Shown here one piece after another: positions 8,711-16,783 of a stretch of DNA of 64,000 nucleotides. The notes under the pieces are model-generated. The model made no database searches. It was not told the DNA's origin and worked only from the letters and a program-made list of their open reading frames with translations. Each line of letters begins with the position of its first letter. Position 1 is the stretch's first letter. This stretch comes from JAUVKT01 sp036350795 (GTDB taxonomy: Bacteria > Bacteroidota > Bacteroidia > Bacteroidales > VadinHA17), in the NCBI GenBank assembly GCA_036350795.1, contig JAZBNV010000017.1, positions 1 to 64,000 on the forward strand, given 5' to 3'. A program made the position numbers and the translations under genes.

Positions 8711-8724
8711 CAGAAAAGAATGTT

Positions 8725-9657
8725 ATGACTGACAAAAAGAAACTGAGCAAGCTGATAATAAACAAAAGCCGGGAGCTCGGTTTTTCTTTTTGTGGCATTG
8801 CAAAATGCGAAGCCCTTGACTGGCACAGGCCTTTGCTTGAGAAATGGCTGGAAAAGGGTTACCAGGCTGATATGGCGTGGATGGAGCAGAACAATGACAA
8901 AAGGCTTGATCCATCATTGCTGGTAAATGGAGCCAGGAGTGTTATTGTATTGGCTTATAATTATTACCAGGAGTATCCGGCAGCGAATGATAAGCCTTTG
9001 TTTTCGAGATATGCACTCGGGAAGGATTATCATAAGGTGCTAAAGGATAAGATTTATATATTGCTGGAAGAGCTCAGATCTGCTGCGGGGAAGGTGGAAG
9101 GCAGGGTCTTTGTTGATTCTGCCCCTCTTTTGGAGAGGGCCTGGGCAGAAAAGGCCGGACTGGGATGGATTGGTAAGAACAGTATGCTTATTAACCCGCG
9201 TGAGGGATCATGGTTCTTCCTGGGGGAACTTGTAATTGATCTCGAACTTGATTATACCGGCGAAAGGATTCGCGATTACTGCGGATCATGTACTAAATGT
9301 ATTGATGCATGTCCAACAGGTGCAATTACGGAGAGCAGAACCCTTGATTCATCAAAATGCATATCCTACCTTACAATTGAGAAGAAAGGGAATTTTTCAG
9401 ACAGCGAAAGAACACAGCTGAATAATTATGTCTTTGGCTGTGATATCTGCCAGGAGATTTGTCCGTGGAATAAAAAGGCAAAACCCACTGACGAAAAAGC
9501 ATTTTCACCCTTATCACAGCTGTTAGTATACAAGCCCGATGACTGGCAAAAAATAACGGAAGATGAATTTTCTTCCATCTTCCGCGAATCTCCTGTATTA
9601 CGTACAGGCTATGAGGGCTTTAAAAGAAATATTGCTGCAGTGTCAGAACTTTACTGA
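8725..9657 (+). CDS. queG: Epoxyqueuosine reductase QueG
   Basis: Cobalamin- and 2x[4Fe-4S]-dependent enzyme for the last step of queuosine synthesis in tRNA. The N-terminal B12-binding domain spans about 1-170 and includes the expected catalytic Asp131 in FVDSAPLLERA and the GLGWIGKNSMLI motif. The two clusters are held by CGSCTKCIDACPTG (186-199) and CDICQEICPWN (239-249). At 310 residues it is the short form lacking the C-terminal HEAT-like extension of the longer E. coli enzyme, which is common in this phylum. Its position 14 nt after the DUF59 gene fits an Fe-S client at the end of the suf operon. Confidence 0.95.
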   Translation: MTDKKKLSKLIINKSRELGFSFCGIAKCEALDWHRPLLEKWLEKGYQADMAWMEQNNDKRLDPSLLVNGARSVIVLAYNYYQEYPAANDKPLFSRYALGKDYHKVLKDKIYILLEELRSAAGKVEGRVFVDSAPLLERAWAEKAGLGWIGKNSMLINPREGSWFFLGELVIDLELDYTGERIRDYCGSCTKCIDACPTGAITESRTLDSSKCISYLTIEKKGNFSDSERTQLNNYVFGCDICQEICPWNKKAKPTDEKAFSPLSQLLVYKPDDWQKITEDEFSSIFRESPVLRTGYEGFKRNIAAVSELY

Positions 9658-10521
9658 CAGGCCTATTCCCAGTATCTCCTTAAACTGTACCTGTGGTCCC
9701 TGTGATATCCCTTCAGAGTCAATATAGTCAACATCATCATCGTAAAGGAGGTGGGTTGAAATATTTGCCGACAGGAACTCGTTTACTTTCATATTTATCA
9801 TCATCTTCCAGCTAACATCAATATTAAGGGGAGAATTGAAGTAATTGGAAAACAGGTCAAGGGTTGATGTTAAAGTTACGTTCTTAAAAATTTCCCTGTT
9901 AACTCCCATCTTTACTGTTCCCCCGAATTCTGACCTGGTGTTTTTTCCTGCTTCAACCCCGAAAGAGCCCACCGTGGAAAGCGAATCGTTCATTACGAGT
10001 GTTATTTTGCCTCCCAGTGGAGATGCTGAAAAGTAAAAAGAGTCTGATGGCTTGTATTCCATACCTATTGCAAGTATTATATAACCGGGTGACATAAAAT
10101 CTGAAATAACAACCTTGCCTGCATCAGTTTCCTTATAGCCCCTGGTAAATTGTGTTTTAAAGTTCAGCATTCCACTCACGTACCAGTTGCCAGAGGTTTT
10201 GCGACCATATTTTGAAAGCAAATCAAGATGATCATCAGTCTTTCCGGCATCTTTATCACCTACTTTCTGTATGCCATAGCCAATGTCAATACTGTTGTCC
10301 CAGGAGGTATTTTCCTTAGCATAATTAATGCTGAATGCCGAAAGAGCATTTACGGCGTACGAACTTTCTCCTCCCTGTGCCCATTTACTGAGACTTACCT
10401 GTGAAAAATTCAGTGATGCCATCCCGCTTGATTTCCATGGGCCATCAAGCTGTGTAGTGTCCTGTGCAAACACTGAATATGACGTAAATAATACTGTAAG
10501 AGCTAAAATATATTTCTTCAT
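9643..10521 (-). CDS. DUF3078 envelope protein
   Basis: 292-residue secreted protein with a signal peptide (MKKYILALTVLFTSYSVFAQ). It belongs to DUF3078, seen from WKSSGMASLNFSQVSLSKWAQGG and the repeated alternating hydrophobic strands that suggest an outer-membrane or periplasmic beta-barrel (for example SGMLNFKTQFTRGYKETD). The function is not known. Its end overlaps the 3' end of queG by 15 bases, convergently. It lies 45 nt downstream of mscS on the same strand and may be co-transcribed with it. Confidence 0.83.
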   Translation of the reverse strand: MKKYILALTVLFTSYSVFAQDTTQLDGPWKSSGMASLNFSQVSLSKWAQGGESSYAVNALSAFSINYAKENTSWDNSIDIGYGIQKVGDKDAGKTDDHLDLLSKYGRKTSGNWYVSGMLNFKTQFTRGYKETDAGKVVISDFMSPGYIILAIGMEYKPSDSFYFSASPLGGKITLVMNDSLSTVGSFGVEAGKNTRSEFGGTVKMGVNREIFKNVTLTSTLDLFSNYFNSPLNIDVSWKMMINMKVNEFLSANISTHLLYDDDVDYIDSEGISQGPQVQFKEILGIGLSVKF

Positions 10522-10566
10522 GTAGTTTCTTTTAGGAAGTAATAGATAATCGGTGCTTGGTCTTTA

Positions 10567-11400
10567 TCATTTGTGGTTATAAACATGTACGTCAGTCTGC
10601 GGATAAGGAATTGAAACACCTTCCTTATCGAAGTCTTTCTTAACCTGTTCAGTAACATCAAAAAATACATCCCAGTAGTCGCCAGCTTCAACCCAGACTC
10701 TAACTGCAAAATTTACAGAACTGTCTGCAAGTTCACTTACCCTTACAAAAGGGGCCGGGTCTTTCTTTACCTTAGCATGCCTGTCAACAATGGAGAGTAA
10801 AATTTTTCTTGCCTTTTCAATATCATCCCCGTAACCAATCCCGAACGAAAAATCAACCCTCCTTGTAGTCTGTGCAGAATAGTTTATTAGCGATCCTGTT
10901 GCAATGGGTGAATTAGGAATAATAATGGTTTTATTGTCGGGGGTGTTTAATACGGTGGTAAAAATCTGTATTTCCTTTACAGTGCCTGCGTAACCCTGGG
11001 TGTCGATGTAATCGCCTACCTTATAAGGCTTGAACAGGAGTATTATTACTCCTCCGGCAAAATTCTGCAGTGTTCCCTGGAGGGCAAGGCCTACAGCAAG
11101 TCCGGCTGCACCAAGCACTGCAATAAAGGAGGTCATTTGTACCCCAACCATGCCCAGAACACTAATAAATACCAGTATTTTTAAGCCAACTGAAGCAAGA
11201 CTCCTGAGGAAGGGGATAAGTGACTCACTGACACCTGCCTTTTTCATTATTCTTACCAGCCCTTTTGTCAGTGATCTGACAATCATCAGGCCAATTACAA
11301 GGACTACTATCGCCAGCAATAATTTTATTCCGTATGTAGTGGCGAGCTCAATTATTTTATCCCATAAGCCCTGGAAGTCAAAATTTGTAGCATTTTCCAT
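10567..11400 (-). CDS. MscS-type mechanosensitive channel
   Basis: Small-conductance mechanosensitive channel, 277 residues, of the minimal MscS plan. There are three N-terminal membrane helices (about 18-45, 60-85 and 92-118). The third carries the glycine/alanine-rich pore motif AAGLAVGLALQGTLQNFAGG, followed by FKPYKVGDYI and the soluble beta and alpha/beta cytoplasmic domains. It protects the inner membrane on osmotic downshock. It is downstream of the YjbQ gene on the same strand with a 70-nt gap. Confidence 0.95.
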   Translation of the reverse strand: MENATNFDFQGLWDKIIELATTYGIKLLLAIVVLVIGLMIVRSLTKGLVRIMKKAGVSESLIPFLRSLASVGLKILVFISVLGMVGVQMTSFIAVLGAAGLAVGLALQGTLQNFAGGVIILLFKPYKVGDYIDTQGYAGTVKEIQIFTTVLNTPDNKTIIIPNSPIATGSLINYSAQTTRRVDFSFGIGYGDDIEKARKILLSIVDRHAKVKKDPAPFVRVSELADSSVNFAVRVWVEAGDYWDVFFDVTEQVKKDFDKEGVSIPYPQTDVHVYNHK

Positions 11401-11469
11401 AATAATAAGATTTAGGTTTATTAATTCTTTTAAATATTAACAATATTTTTTCGAAAAGGTTAAAAGAGA

Positions 11470-11874
11470 TTATTCTCCTGTAATCAGCACAGCTATTTCC
11501 CTTTCTCTTCGCGGGCCGTCAAATTCACAAAAGAAGATATTCTGCCAGGTGGATAAAACCATGCTTGCCCCTGAGATTGGGATTGACTCTGAGGGCCCGA
11601 CTATCCCGGCTTTCAAATGACTGTCGCCATTATTATCCTGTTTGTCATGTTCCCATACACCTTCGGGTATAAGTTTATTAAGAAGACTTATTACATCCTT
11701 CTGCACAGAATTATCCCAGTTCTCCTGGATCATTATTGCAGCAGTAGATCCCCTTGCAAAGATGCTTGCCAGGCCGGTGGTAACGCCTGAAATCCTCACA
11801 AGCTCTTTTACTTCTTCAGTAATATCATACAGGCCCTGCTTTGAGTCAGTTTGTATTTTAATAGTAGTGTACAT
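11470..11874 (-). CDS. yjbQ: YjbQ/UPF0047 family protein
   Basis: 134-residue member of the UPF0047/YjbQ family. The conserved core HDKQDNNGDSHLKAGIVGPS, STWQNIFFCEFDGPR and the N-terminal TGLASIFARGSTAAIMIQEN are all present. Members have weak thiamine-phosphate synthase activity in vitro in E. coli, but the physiological role is unsettled. The ThiL-like gene at 1354-2358 is not next to it, so I draw no pathway link. Confidence 0.88.
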   Translation of the reverse strand: MYTTIKIQTDSKQGLYDITEEVKELVRISGVTTGLASIFARGSTAAIMIQENWDNSVQKDVISLLNKLIPEGVWEHDKQDNNGDSHLKAGIVGPSESIPISGASMVLSTWQNIFFCEFDGPRREREIAVLITGE

Positions 11875-11964
11875 AGCTTAATATTATAAATTTAAGAAAA
11901 TGATCTGATTTTTTTACCTTGTCCGGTATAAATCGTATTAATAGTAGAAAGCAAAACTGACAAT

Positions 11965-12510
11965 TTGGATTTTACAGAATATACCAGGGCTATAAAAAAA
12001 GGTGACCGGCTCGTTTTCAGGGAATTTGTCGAAATGTCATTCGGCAGGGTGTTCGGGCTGGCTTTTAAAATGACTGCAGATAAGTATATCAGCGAGGATA
12101 TCGTGCAGGAGACCTTTATTAAGGTATGGGAAAAACGATCATTGATAAGGGAAGACGGTTCACTTATCAGCTGGACGCTCAGAATCGCAACAAATTTGTG
12201 CCTCGACTACCTGAGAAAGCAGAAAAGAAATAAGCAGAGCAGCAGTTCTGAATATACACGGGATCTGATTTCGGCTGCCGACTCTGATAAAGAGCTGAGA
12301 GATGAAGAAGCGGCAGCATTGTTGAATAAGCTTACGGCCATGCTAAGCCCCAGACAGAGAATGGTGTTTACCCTTTCGGTAATAGACGAATTAAGTGCAG
12401 ATGAGATAAGTTTAATAAGCGGACTGTCAAAGGAAAGAATTAAGAGTAACCTGTACCATGCCAGGCAGGAGGTCAGAAAAAACTGGGAAAAACTATATGC
12501 TGATGAATAA
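11965..12510 (+). CDS. ECF-type RNA polymerase sigma factor (TTG start)
   Basis: 181-residue sigma-70 family ECF factor. Region 2 contains AFKMTADKYISEDIVQETFIKVWEK with the conserved helix that binds the -10 DNA and core polymerase. Region 4 contains MLSPRQRMVFTLSVIDELSADEISLISGLSKERIKSNLYHARQEV, a helix-turn-helix. The reading frame begins at a TTG; no ATG precedes the conserved region. It ends inside the start of the next gene (overlap 8-14 nt), which encodes a small membrane protein, the usual arrangement for a sigma factor with a membrane regulator. Confidence 0.9.
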   Translation: MDFTEYTRAIKKGDRLVFREFVEMSFGRVFGLAFKMTADKYISEDIVQETFIKVWEKRSLIREDGSLISWTLRIATNLCLDYLRKQKRNKQSSSSEYTRDLISAADSDKELRDEEAAALLNKLTAMLSPRQRMVFTLSVIDELSADEISLISGLSKERIKSNLYHARQEVRKNWEKLYADE

Positions 12511-12994
12511 GGAAAAAGAGATTGAAAGATCAATTGAAAGATTAAAAGGCTATGTGCCCGAAACCGGCAGGAGGAATGCTATTATTGACAGTGTAATGTC
12601 GGCAACATATATCGAAAAGGGTAGCGCTTACCCGGGCATTTTGTCTTATATATTCAGATGGGCAGAATACCCTGTACTTAGAAAAGCCCTGGTAACACTT
12701 TCATTTATCCTGGTCCTGGTTTTTACGGGTCAGCAGATATTAATTATAAACCGGATAGATAAGCTTGAGGGCAGGGTAGTGGAAAGCACAACCCTTCAAT
12801 TACTGGAGCACCAGGGAAGAAATGTGCTAATAAAGTCTGCAATCAAAACAAGTGCAGACGACAGGGATAATGTAGACAGTATTATGGTGGCCAACAAAGA
12901 CCTGAGATCACTGGTAGAATCTTATAACAGGCTGCAGAAACAATATACAGACCTGGAAAACCTTTATCGCGATAAGGTAAAATCAAAACTTTAA
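12497..12994 (+). CDS. Single-pass membrane protein, candidate anti-sigma factor
   Basis: About 165 residues, starting at ATG 12497 (or 12503), both overlapping the sigma-factor stop. The protein has a short cytosolic N-terminus (KEKEIERSIERLKGYVPETG), one transmembrane helix (ALVTLSFILVLVFTGQQILI) and a C-terminal predicted coiled coil (SYNRLQKQYTDLENLYRDK). There is no zinc-binding HxxxCxxC anti-sigma motif and no FecR domain. The role as the regulator of the upstream sigma factor is inferred from overlap and topology only. Confidence 0.6.
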   Translation: MLMNKEKEIERSIERLKGYVPETGRRNAIIDSVMSATYIEKGSAYPGILSYIFRWAEYPVLRKALVTLSFILVLVFTGQQILIINRIDKLEGRVVESTTLQLLEHQGRNVLIKSAIKTSADDRDNVDSIMVANKDLRSLVESYNRLQKQYTDLENLYRDKVKSKL

Positions 12995-13012
12995 TTATTA
13001 AAAACAGGAAAA

Positions 13013-14053
13013 ATGAAAAGAATAGTTAATTATTTACTTATACTGGGATTTATTTTTATGATTCCCTCGTGCGATGAGGAGGATTTGCTTCTTATTAATA
13101 TTGTTCACCCTGACGGCTCTGTGCTTCGCAGGATTATTATGACCTGGGATAAACCCGATTTCAATATTGCCGAATCAAAGGTCCCCCTCGACAGTACCTG
13201 GGCCATTTCGGATACTAATTATATAGCGGGATTAAAAGATACTGTTTATCAGCTGATAGCAGAGAAACACTTTGACAGGGTTGAAGCAATAAATGAAAGC
13301 TATAATAATGACAATGGGCCAAACAGGCTTGTAGAGCGCTGGGCATCTTTTGACAGGAACTTTAAATGGTTCACTACCTCATACAGATATTCAGAAAACA
13401 CAGGAGGGGCAATAGAAGGGTACCTTCCCGGGGAATTTCTCTCTGAAGACGAGCTTAATATTTTCTATATGCCTGAGAAAATAGCCCAGGATTTTAAGTC
13501 CGGGCCAGACAGTGTTCTGTACAGGCAAAGGTTCGATGAGCTTGAAGAAAAAAAGGAGGAGTGGTTAGGCAGGTCACTGGTTAAGGCGGCCTTCCTGGAG
13601 ATCGAAGAGCTAAAGAAAGGTGATCCTGAATCGGATCTTGATATGGAAATGCTGTGGGAGGGAGAGGAAGAATTTGCACGCATCCTCTTTGACGAGGATA
13701 GCCTTGGTCTGGTTGTTGATTCGGTTTATGGCAAGGGTTTTATGGAAAAGAACCGGGTGTTGATTGACTCGGCAATTGAAGTTCTGGAAGCTAAACTGGA
13801 GATTGCTTTCAACTGCAAAAGCTACCTTATCCAGACCCAGATGCCGGGAGAAGTGGTATCAACAAACGGATATATTGATTCTGACGGTAATATTGTATGG
13901 GAGGTGGATGGAGATGTAATATTATGTTCAGACTACTCAATGTATGCCGAATCAGTAACAGGCAATACCTGGGCCTGGTTAGTAAGTGCGGGATTTGTAA
14001 TATTTGTTGTTGCAGGACTCTTATTCAGAAAAAACAAGAGGGTGGCCTCCTGA
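13013..14053 (+). CDS. Lipoprotein with C-terminal transmembrane anchor, function unknown
   Basis: 346 residues with an N-terminal lipoprotein signal (MKRIVNYLLILGFIFMIPSC, Cys20), a large acidic, partly helical extracytoplasmic region, and a C-terminal hydrophobic helix (AWLVSAGFVIFVVAGLLF) ending in RKNKRVAS. Before the helix lies a PGEVVSTNGYIDSDGNIVWE stretch that resembles the LppM/DUF3153 pattern (PG.v.s.nG..dg..v.W); this likeness is from memory. It follows the candidate anti-sigma gene by 18 nt. Tethering at both ends is unusual. It could be a sensor or stability partner of the sigma/anti-sigma pair, or unrelated cargo. Confidence 0.6.
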   Translation: MKRIVNYLLILGFIFMIPSCDEEDLLLINIVHPDGSVLRRIIMTWDKPDFNIAESKVPLDSTWAISDTNYIAGLKDTVYQLIAEKHFDRVEAINESYNNDNGPNRLVERWASFDRNFKWFTTSYRYSENTGGAIEGYLPGEFLSEDELNIFYMPEKIAQDFKSGPDSVLYRQRFDELEEKKEEWLGRSLVKAAFLEIEELKKGDPESDLDMEMLWEGEEEFARILFDEDSLGLVVDSVYGKGFMEKNRVLIDSAIEVLEAKLEIAFNCKSYLIQTQMPGEVVSTNGYIDSDGNIVWEVDGDVILCSDYSMYAESVTGNTWAWLVSAGFVIFVVAGLLFRKNKRVAS

Positions 14054-14062
14054 GCCACCCTC
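14029..14062 (-). terminator. Rho-independent terminator for the second ECF sigma gene
   Basis: Perfect 9-bp stem GAGGGTGGC / GCCACCCTC (14038-14046 with 14054-14062) around a 7-nt loop. On the minus strand it is followed by TTGTTTTTT, which makes a good terminator for the gene ending at 14088. It overlaps the last codons of the convergent lipoprotein gene. Confidence 0.75.
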
Positions 14063-14087
14063 CTGCATATAGTGTATTGCATTTACT

Positions 14088-14591
14088 TTACCTGTAGTCA
14101 GTCAGAATTTCCATCAGTTTCTTCCTTGTGAAGAATATCCGGCTCTTTACAGTACCAATCTTTAAACCAAGTTTATCAGAAATTTCTTTATACTTAAAGC
14201 CCTGGAGATGCATTCTGAAGGGAACTTTAAACTCATCCTCAAGGGTATCTATTACCTTGTTTATTTCGTCGGCAGAATAACTTGACTCCGGAGAAACGAA
14301 GCCAGACTCCTGTGGCAGATTAATAAAATAAAGATCCTGTGAACCGTCAATTATGGTATTTTCTTTTACCGATCTCCTGTAATTGTTGATAAAGGTGTTT
14401 TTCATTATTGTAAACACCCATGCTTTTAGATTTGTATAGTCAACGAACTTGTCCTTATATGTAATAGCCTTCATATAGGTGTCCTGCACCAGGTCTTCAG
14501 CTCTTGTGTAGTCAGAGGTAAGACTGAGGGCAAATTTCATCATATTGTCTTCGAGACTTATCAGGTTGTTATTGAATTCTACTGCTGTCAT
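14088..14591 (-). CDS. ECF-type RNA polymerase sigma factor
   Basis: 167-residue ECF sigma factor of the plain Bacteroidota type. Region 2 reads DYTRAEDLVQDTYMKAITY with LKAWVFTIMKNTFINNYRR. Region 4 is VPFRMHLQGFKYKEISDKLG followed by LKIGTVKSRIFFTRKKL. It stands alone: no anti-sigma factor gene adjoins it, so it may be controlled mainly at transcription. It has a good promoter box 30 nt upstream and a terminator. Confidence 0.93.
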   Translation of the reverse strand: MTAVEFNNNLISLEDNMMKFALSLTSDYTRAEDLVQDTYMKAITYKDKFVDYTNLKAWVFTIMKNTFINNYRRSVKENTIIDGSQDLYFINLPQESGFVSPESSYSADEINKVIDTLEDEFKVPFRMHLQGFKYKEISDKLGLKIGTVKSRIFFTRKKLMEILTDYR

Positions 14592-14621
14592 GATCCTGTG
14601 TTTTTTGGTTTGATTTCAAAA

Positions 14622-14653
14622 CAAATATATAACGATAATAAAGGATAAACAAA
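14622..14653 (-). promoter_or_regulatory. Promoter of the stand-alone ECF sigma gene
   Basis: On the minus strand TTTG (14653-14650), 20 nt, then TATATTTG (14629-14622) matches TTTG-N19/20-TAnnTTTG. It lies about 30 nt upstream of the ATG at 14591. Confidence 0.6.
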
Positions 14654-14888
14654 TCTTAATATCTTAAACTCCTGCTAATCTAAGCTTGTTTAAAATAATG
14701 AATGGTGTATAAAACAAAGAAAATCAGGCAGATGTGTTGCCCTGGAAGCCCTGTGTTCTAAATAATGTAAAAATAAGGTATATCCTTAAACAATTTCAGG
14801 GTGGCCCGATAAGCCTTTTTTAGTTATAGCATGGCGTTTCGCTTTGTAAGCTGTATTTTGTACTTTAGTAGAGTTTAATGATATAAAT
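14654..14888. other. Intergenic region, no gene seen
   Basis: Together with the preceding promoter this makes about 300 nt between divergent genes. It contains no ORF, tRNA or clear hairpin that I can support. A weak -7-like TACTTTAG lies near 14861-14868, close to the start of the downstream hydrolase gene. Confidence 0.4.
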
Positions 14889-15707
14889 ATGGAAATAAAT
14901 ATTCGGCTTAACCGGGATATGGAAGTACCCGGTTTTATAAGCAAGCCTGAAGGCGAGGTAAAGAAAGTGATCCTGTTAATTCATGGCCTCGGCGAACATT
15001 CAGCAAGGTATAAAGACTGGGCTGCCAGCTTTGCGGCAGAAGGCTTTGCCGTGGTAGCGGCCGACCTTCCTGGTCATGGCATGGCTCCCGGGCGCAAGGG
15101 GCATATCGAAAGCTACCAGGTGTATAATAATCTTATCGATAATATGGCTGATCTTGCGTCAGCAGAGTTTCCGGGCCTAAAAACCGGCATTTACGGGCAT
15201 AGCCTGGGAGGCAATATTTCACTTAATTATTTGCTTACCAATCTTTCCGGACTTGATTTTGCAGTTATTACATCGCCATGGTTAATCCTGGCTAACAAAC
15301 CATCGGGTCTTAAGATGGCCATGGCCAGAGTACTTAACTGCCTTGTTCCGAAATTATTACTGGCTAATGGCTTGAATAAGAGTCATATATCACATGTTGA
15401 GGATGTTACAAGGAAATATTCAGAAGATCCGCTTGTTCACGACAGGATTTCGGTAAGGCTCGGGGTAGAGGCGAGCGAGGCAGCAGAGAGAATACTCGAA
15501 ACAGGTACTTTAATTGATATCCCGGTTCTTTTATTGCATGGTTCTGATGATTTGATCTGTTCGCCTGAAGGTTCTGTCAGTCTTGCTTCAGACAAGGATA
15601 ATTTTGAACTTAAGATCTTTGAGGGAGGTTATCACGAACTCCATAATGAATCTTTCAGGGATGATGTATTTACTTATATTGCAAAGTGGCTTGATTTATT
15701 ACCCTAG
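14889..15707 (+). CDS. Alpha/beta hydrolase, monoacylglycerol-lipase-like
   Basis: 272-residue serine hydrolase of the lysophospholipase/monoacylglycerol lipase group. The oxyanion motif is LLIHGLGEHSARY (residues 29-41), with DLPGHGMAPGRKGH following and the nucleophile Ser105 in YGHSLGGN. The acid is in LLLHGSDDLICSP and the His in EGGYHELHNE, so the triad is complete. There is no signal peptide, so it is cytosolic. The next gene (GSCFA) starts at the base after its stop, so the two are co-translated. Confidence 0.88.
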   Translation: MEINIRLNRDMEVPGFISKPEGEVKKVILLIHGLGEHSARYKDWAASFAAEGFAVVAADLPGHGMAPGRKGHIESYQVYNNLIDNMADLASAEFPGLKTGIYGHSLGGNISLNYLLTNLSGLDFAVITSPWLILANKPSGLKMAMARVLNCLVPKLLLANGLNKSHISHVEDVTRKYSEDPLVHDRISVRLGVEASEAAERILETGTLIDIPVLLLHGSDDLICSPEGSVSLASDKDNFELKIFEGGYHELHNESFRDDVFTYIAKWLDLLP

Positions 15708-16688
15708 ATGGAATTCAGGACTGCCATAAAGCCGGAGAGATCTGCATTACGAATAGCTTATAATGACAGCTTATTTTTATTGGGCTCCTGTTTTGCTTCA
15801 GAGATTGGAAGCTGGCTTAAAAGGACAAAATTTAATGTTACAATTAATCCATTCGGGGTATTATATAACCCGGCTTCGGTGGCAGGGGCATTAAGGATTC
15901 TTATCGGCGGACAGACTTTAAGTAATGATGATCTGTTCTGTTACAGGGGAAGATACCTGAGCTTCAGGCATGACACTTCGTTCTCAAATCCGGATCCTTT
16001 TGTTGCCCTGGATAAAATTAATAAATCCATAGCAGAGGGATCCCGGAAATTAAAGACTGCTTCCTGCCTTTTTATAACTTTTGGAACTGCACGTATTTAC
16101 CGTCTGAAATCGAATAATGAAATAGTATCCAACTGTCATAAAATACCCGCCGGTGAATTTACCAGGGAAATTCTGGGACAGGACGATATTGCAGATCAAT
16201 GGTCTACCCTCCTGGCAGATATAAGAGAGTATAACCCTGCATTAAAAATAATATTCACGGTAAGCCCTGTGCGCCACTGGAAGGATGGAGCCTATGGGAA
16301 CCAGCTCAGTAAATCTGTTCTCTTTGTAGCCATTGATAAAATTATCAAACAAAACCCGGGAACATCCTACTTTCCAGGCTATGAGCTGGTTATGGACGAT
16401 CTGAGGGACTACAGGTATTATGCAGATGACTTACTTCATCCTTCCTCCATGGCTGTTGAGTATATCTGGGATTTCTTTAAAGCAAGCTATTTTGACACTG
16501 ATACCGGTAAACTGGCAGATAAGATCCTTAAAATTACCAGGGCATACGAGCATATTACAGGCACATCAGATATTGAAGAGCTCAGATTATTCGGCAGGAA
16601 TATGCTCGAAAAAATCGATGCCATAGTAGCCACGAACAAGGAGATTGATCTTTCAGCAGAAAGGGAATATTTTTCTAAGCTTGTTTAA
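15708..16688 (+). CDS. GSCFA-domain protein
   Basis: 326 residues, GSCFA family, named for the motif seen here as LLGSCFASEIGSWL (about 22-35). Downstream family blocks are INPFGVLYNPASVA, FITFGTARIYRL, TVSPVRHWKDGAYGNQLSKS and DDLLHPSSMAVEYIWDFF. The layout is that of an SGNH-like esterase fold, with the GS block and the DxxH pair as likely catalytic parts. The substrate is unknown. Its stop-to-start abutment with the hydrolase suggests that the two act on the same lipid or acylated substrate, an inference only. Confidence 0.87.
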   Translation: MEFRTAIKPERSALRIAYNDSLFLLGSCFASEIGSWLKRTKFNVTINPFGVLYNPASVAGALRILIGGQTLSNDDLFCYRGRYLSFRHDTSFSNPDPFVALDKINKSIAEGSRKLKTASCLFITFGTARIYRLKSNNEIVSNCHKIPAGEFTREILGQDDIADQWSTLLADIREYNPALKIIFTVSPVRHWKDGAYGNQLSKSVLFVAIDKIIKQNPGTSYFPGYELVMDDLRDYRYYADDLLHPSSMAVEYIWDFFKASYFDTDTGKLADKILKITRAYEHITGTSDIEELRLFGRNMLEKIDAIVATNKEIDLSAEREYFSKLV

Positions 16689-16783
16689 TAACAAAAGGGA
16701 TCCTTTTTTATGTTAAAAAGCGTGAACTTTATTTGTGCCGGCATGTTTAAATAATAAAACGTAAAGCTAAACAAAACTAACTG

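Noticed and set aside
1354..11874. Functional thiamine pathway link between the ThiL-like gene and YjbQ
   Set aside because: They are 9 kb apart in different transcripts, and the ThiL site is degenerate; YjbQ's thiamine activity is weak and not shown to be physiological.
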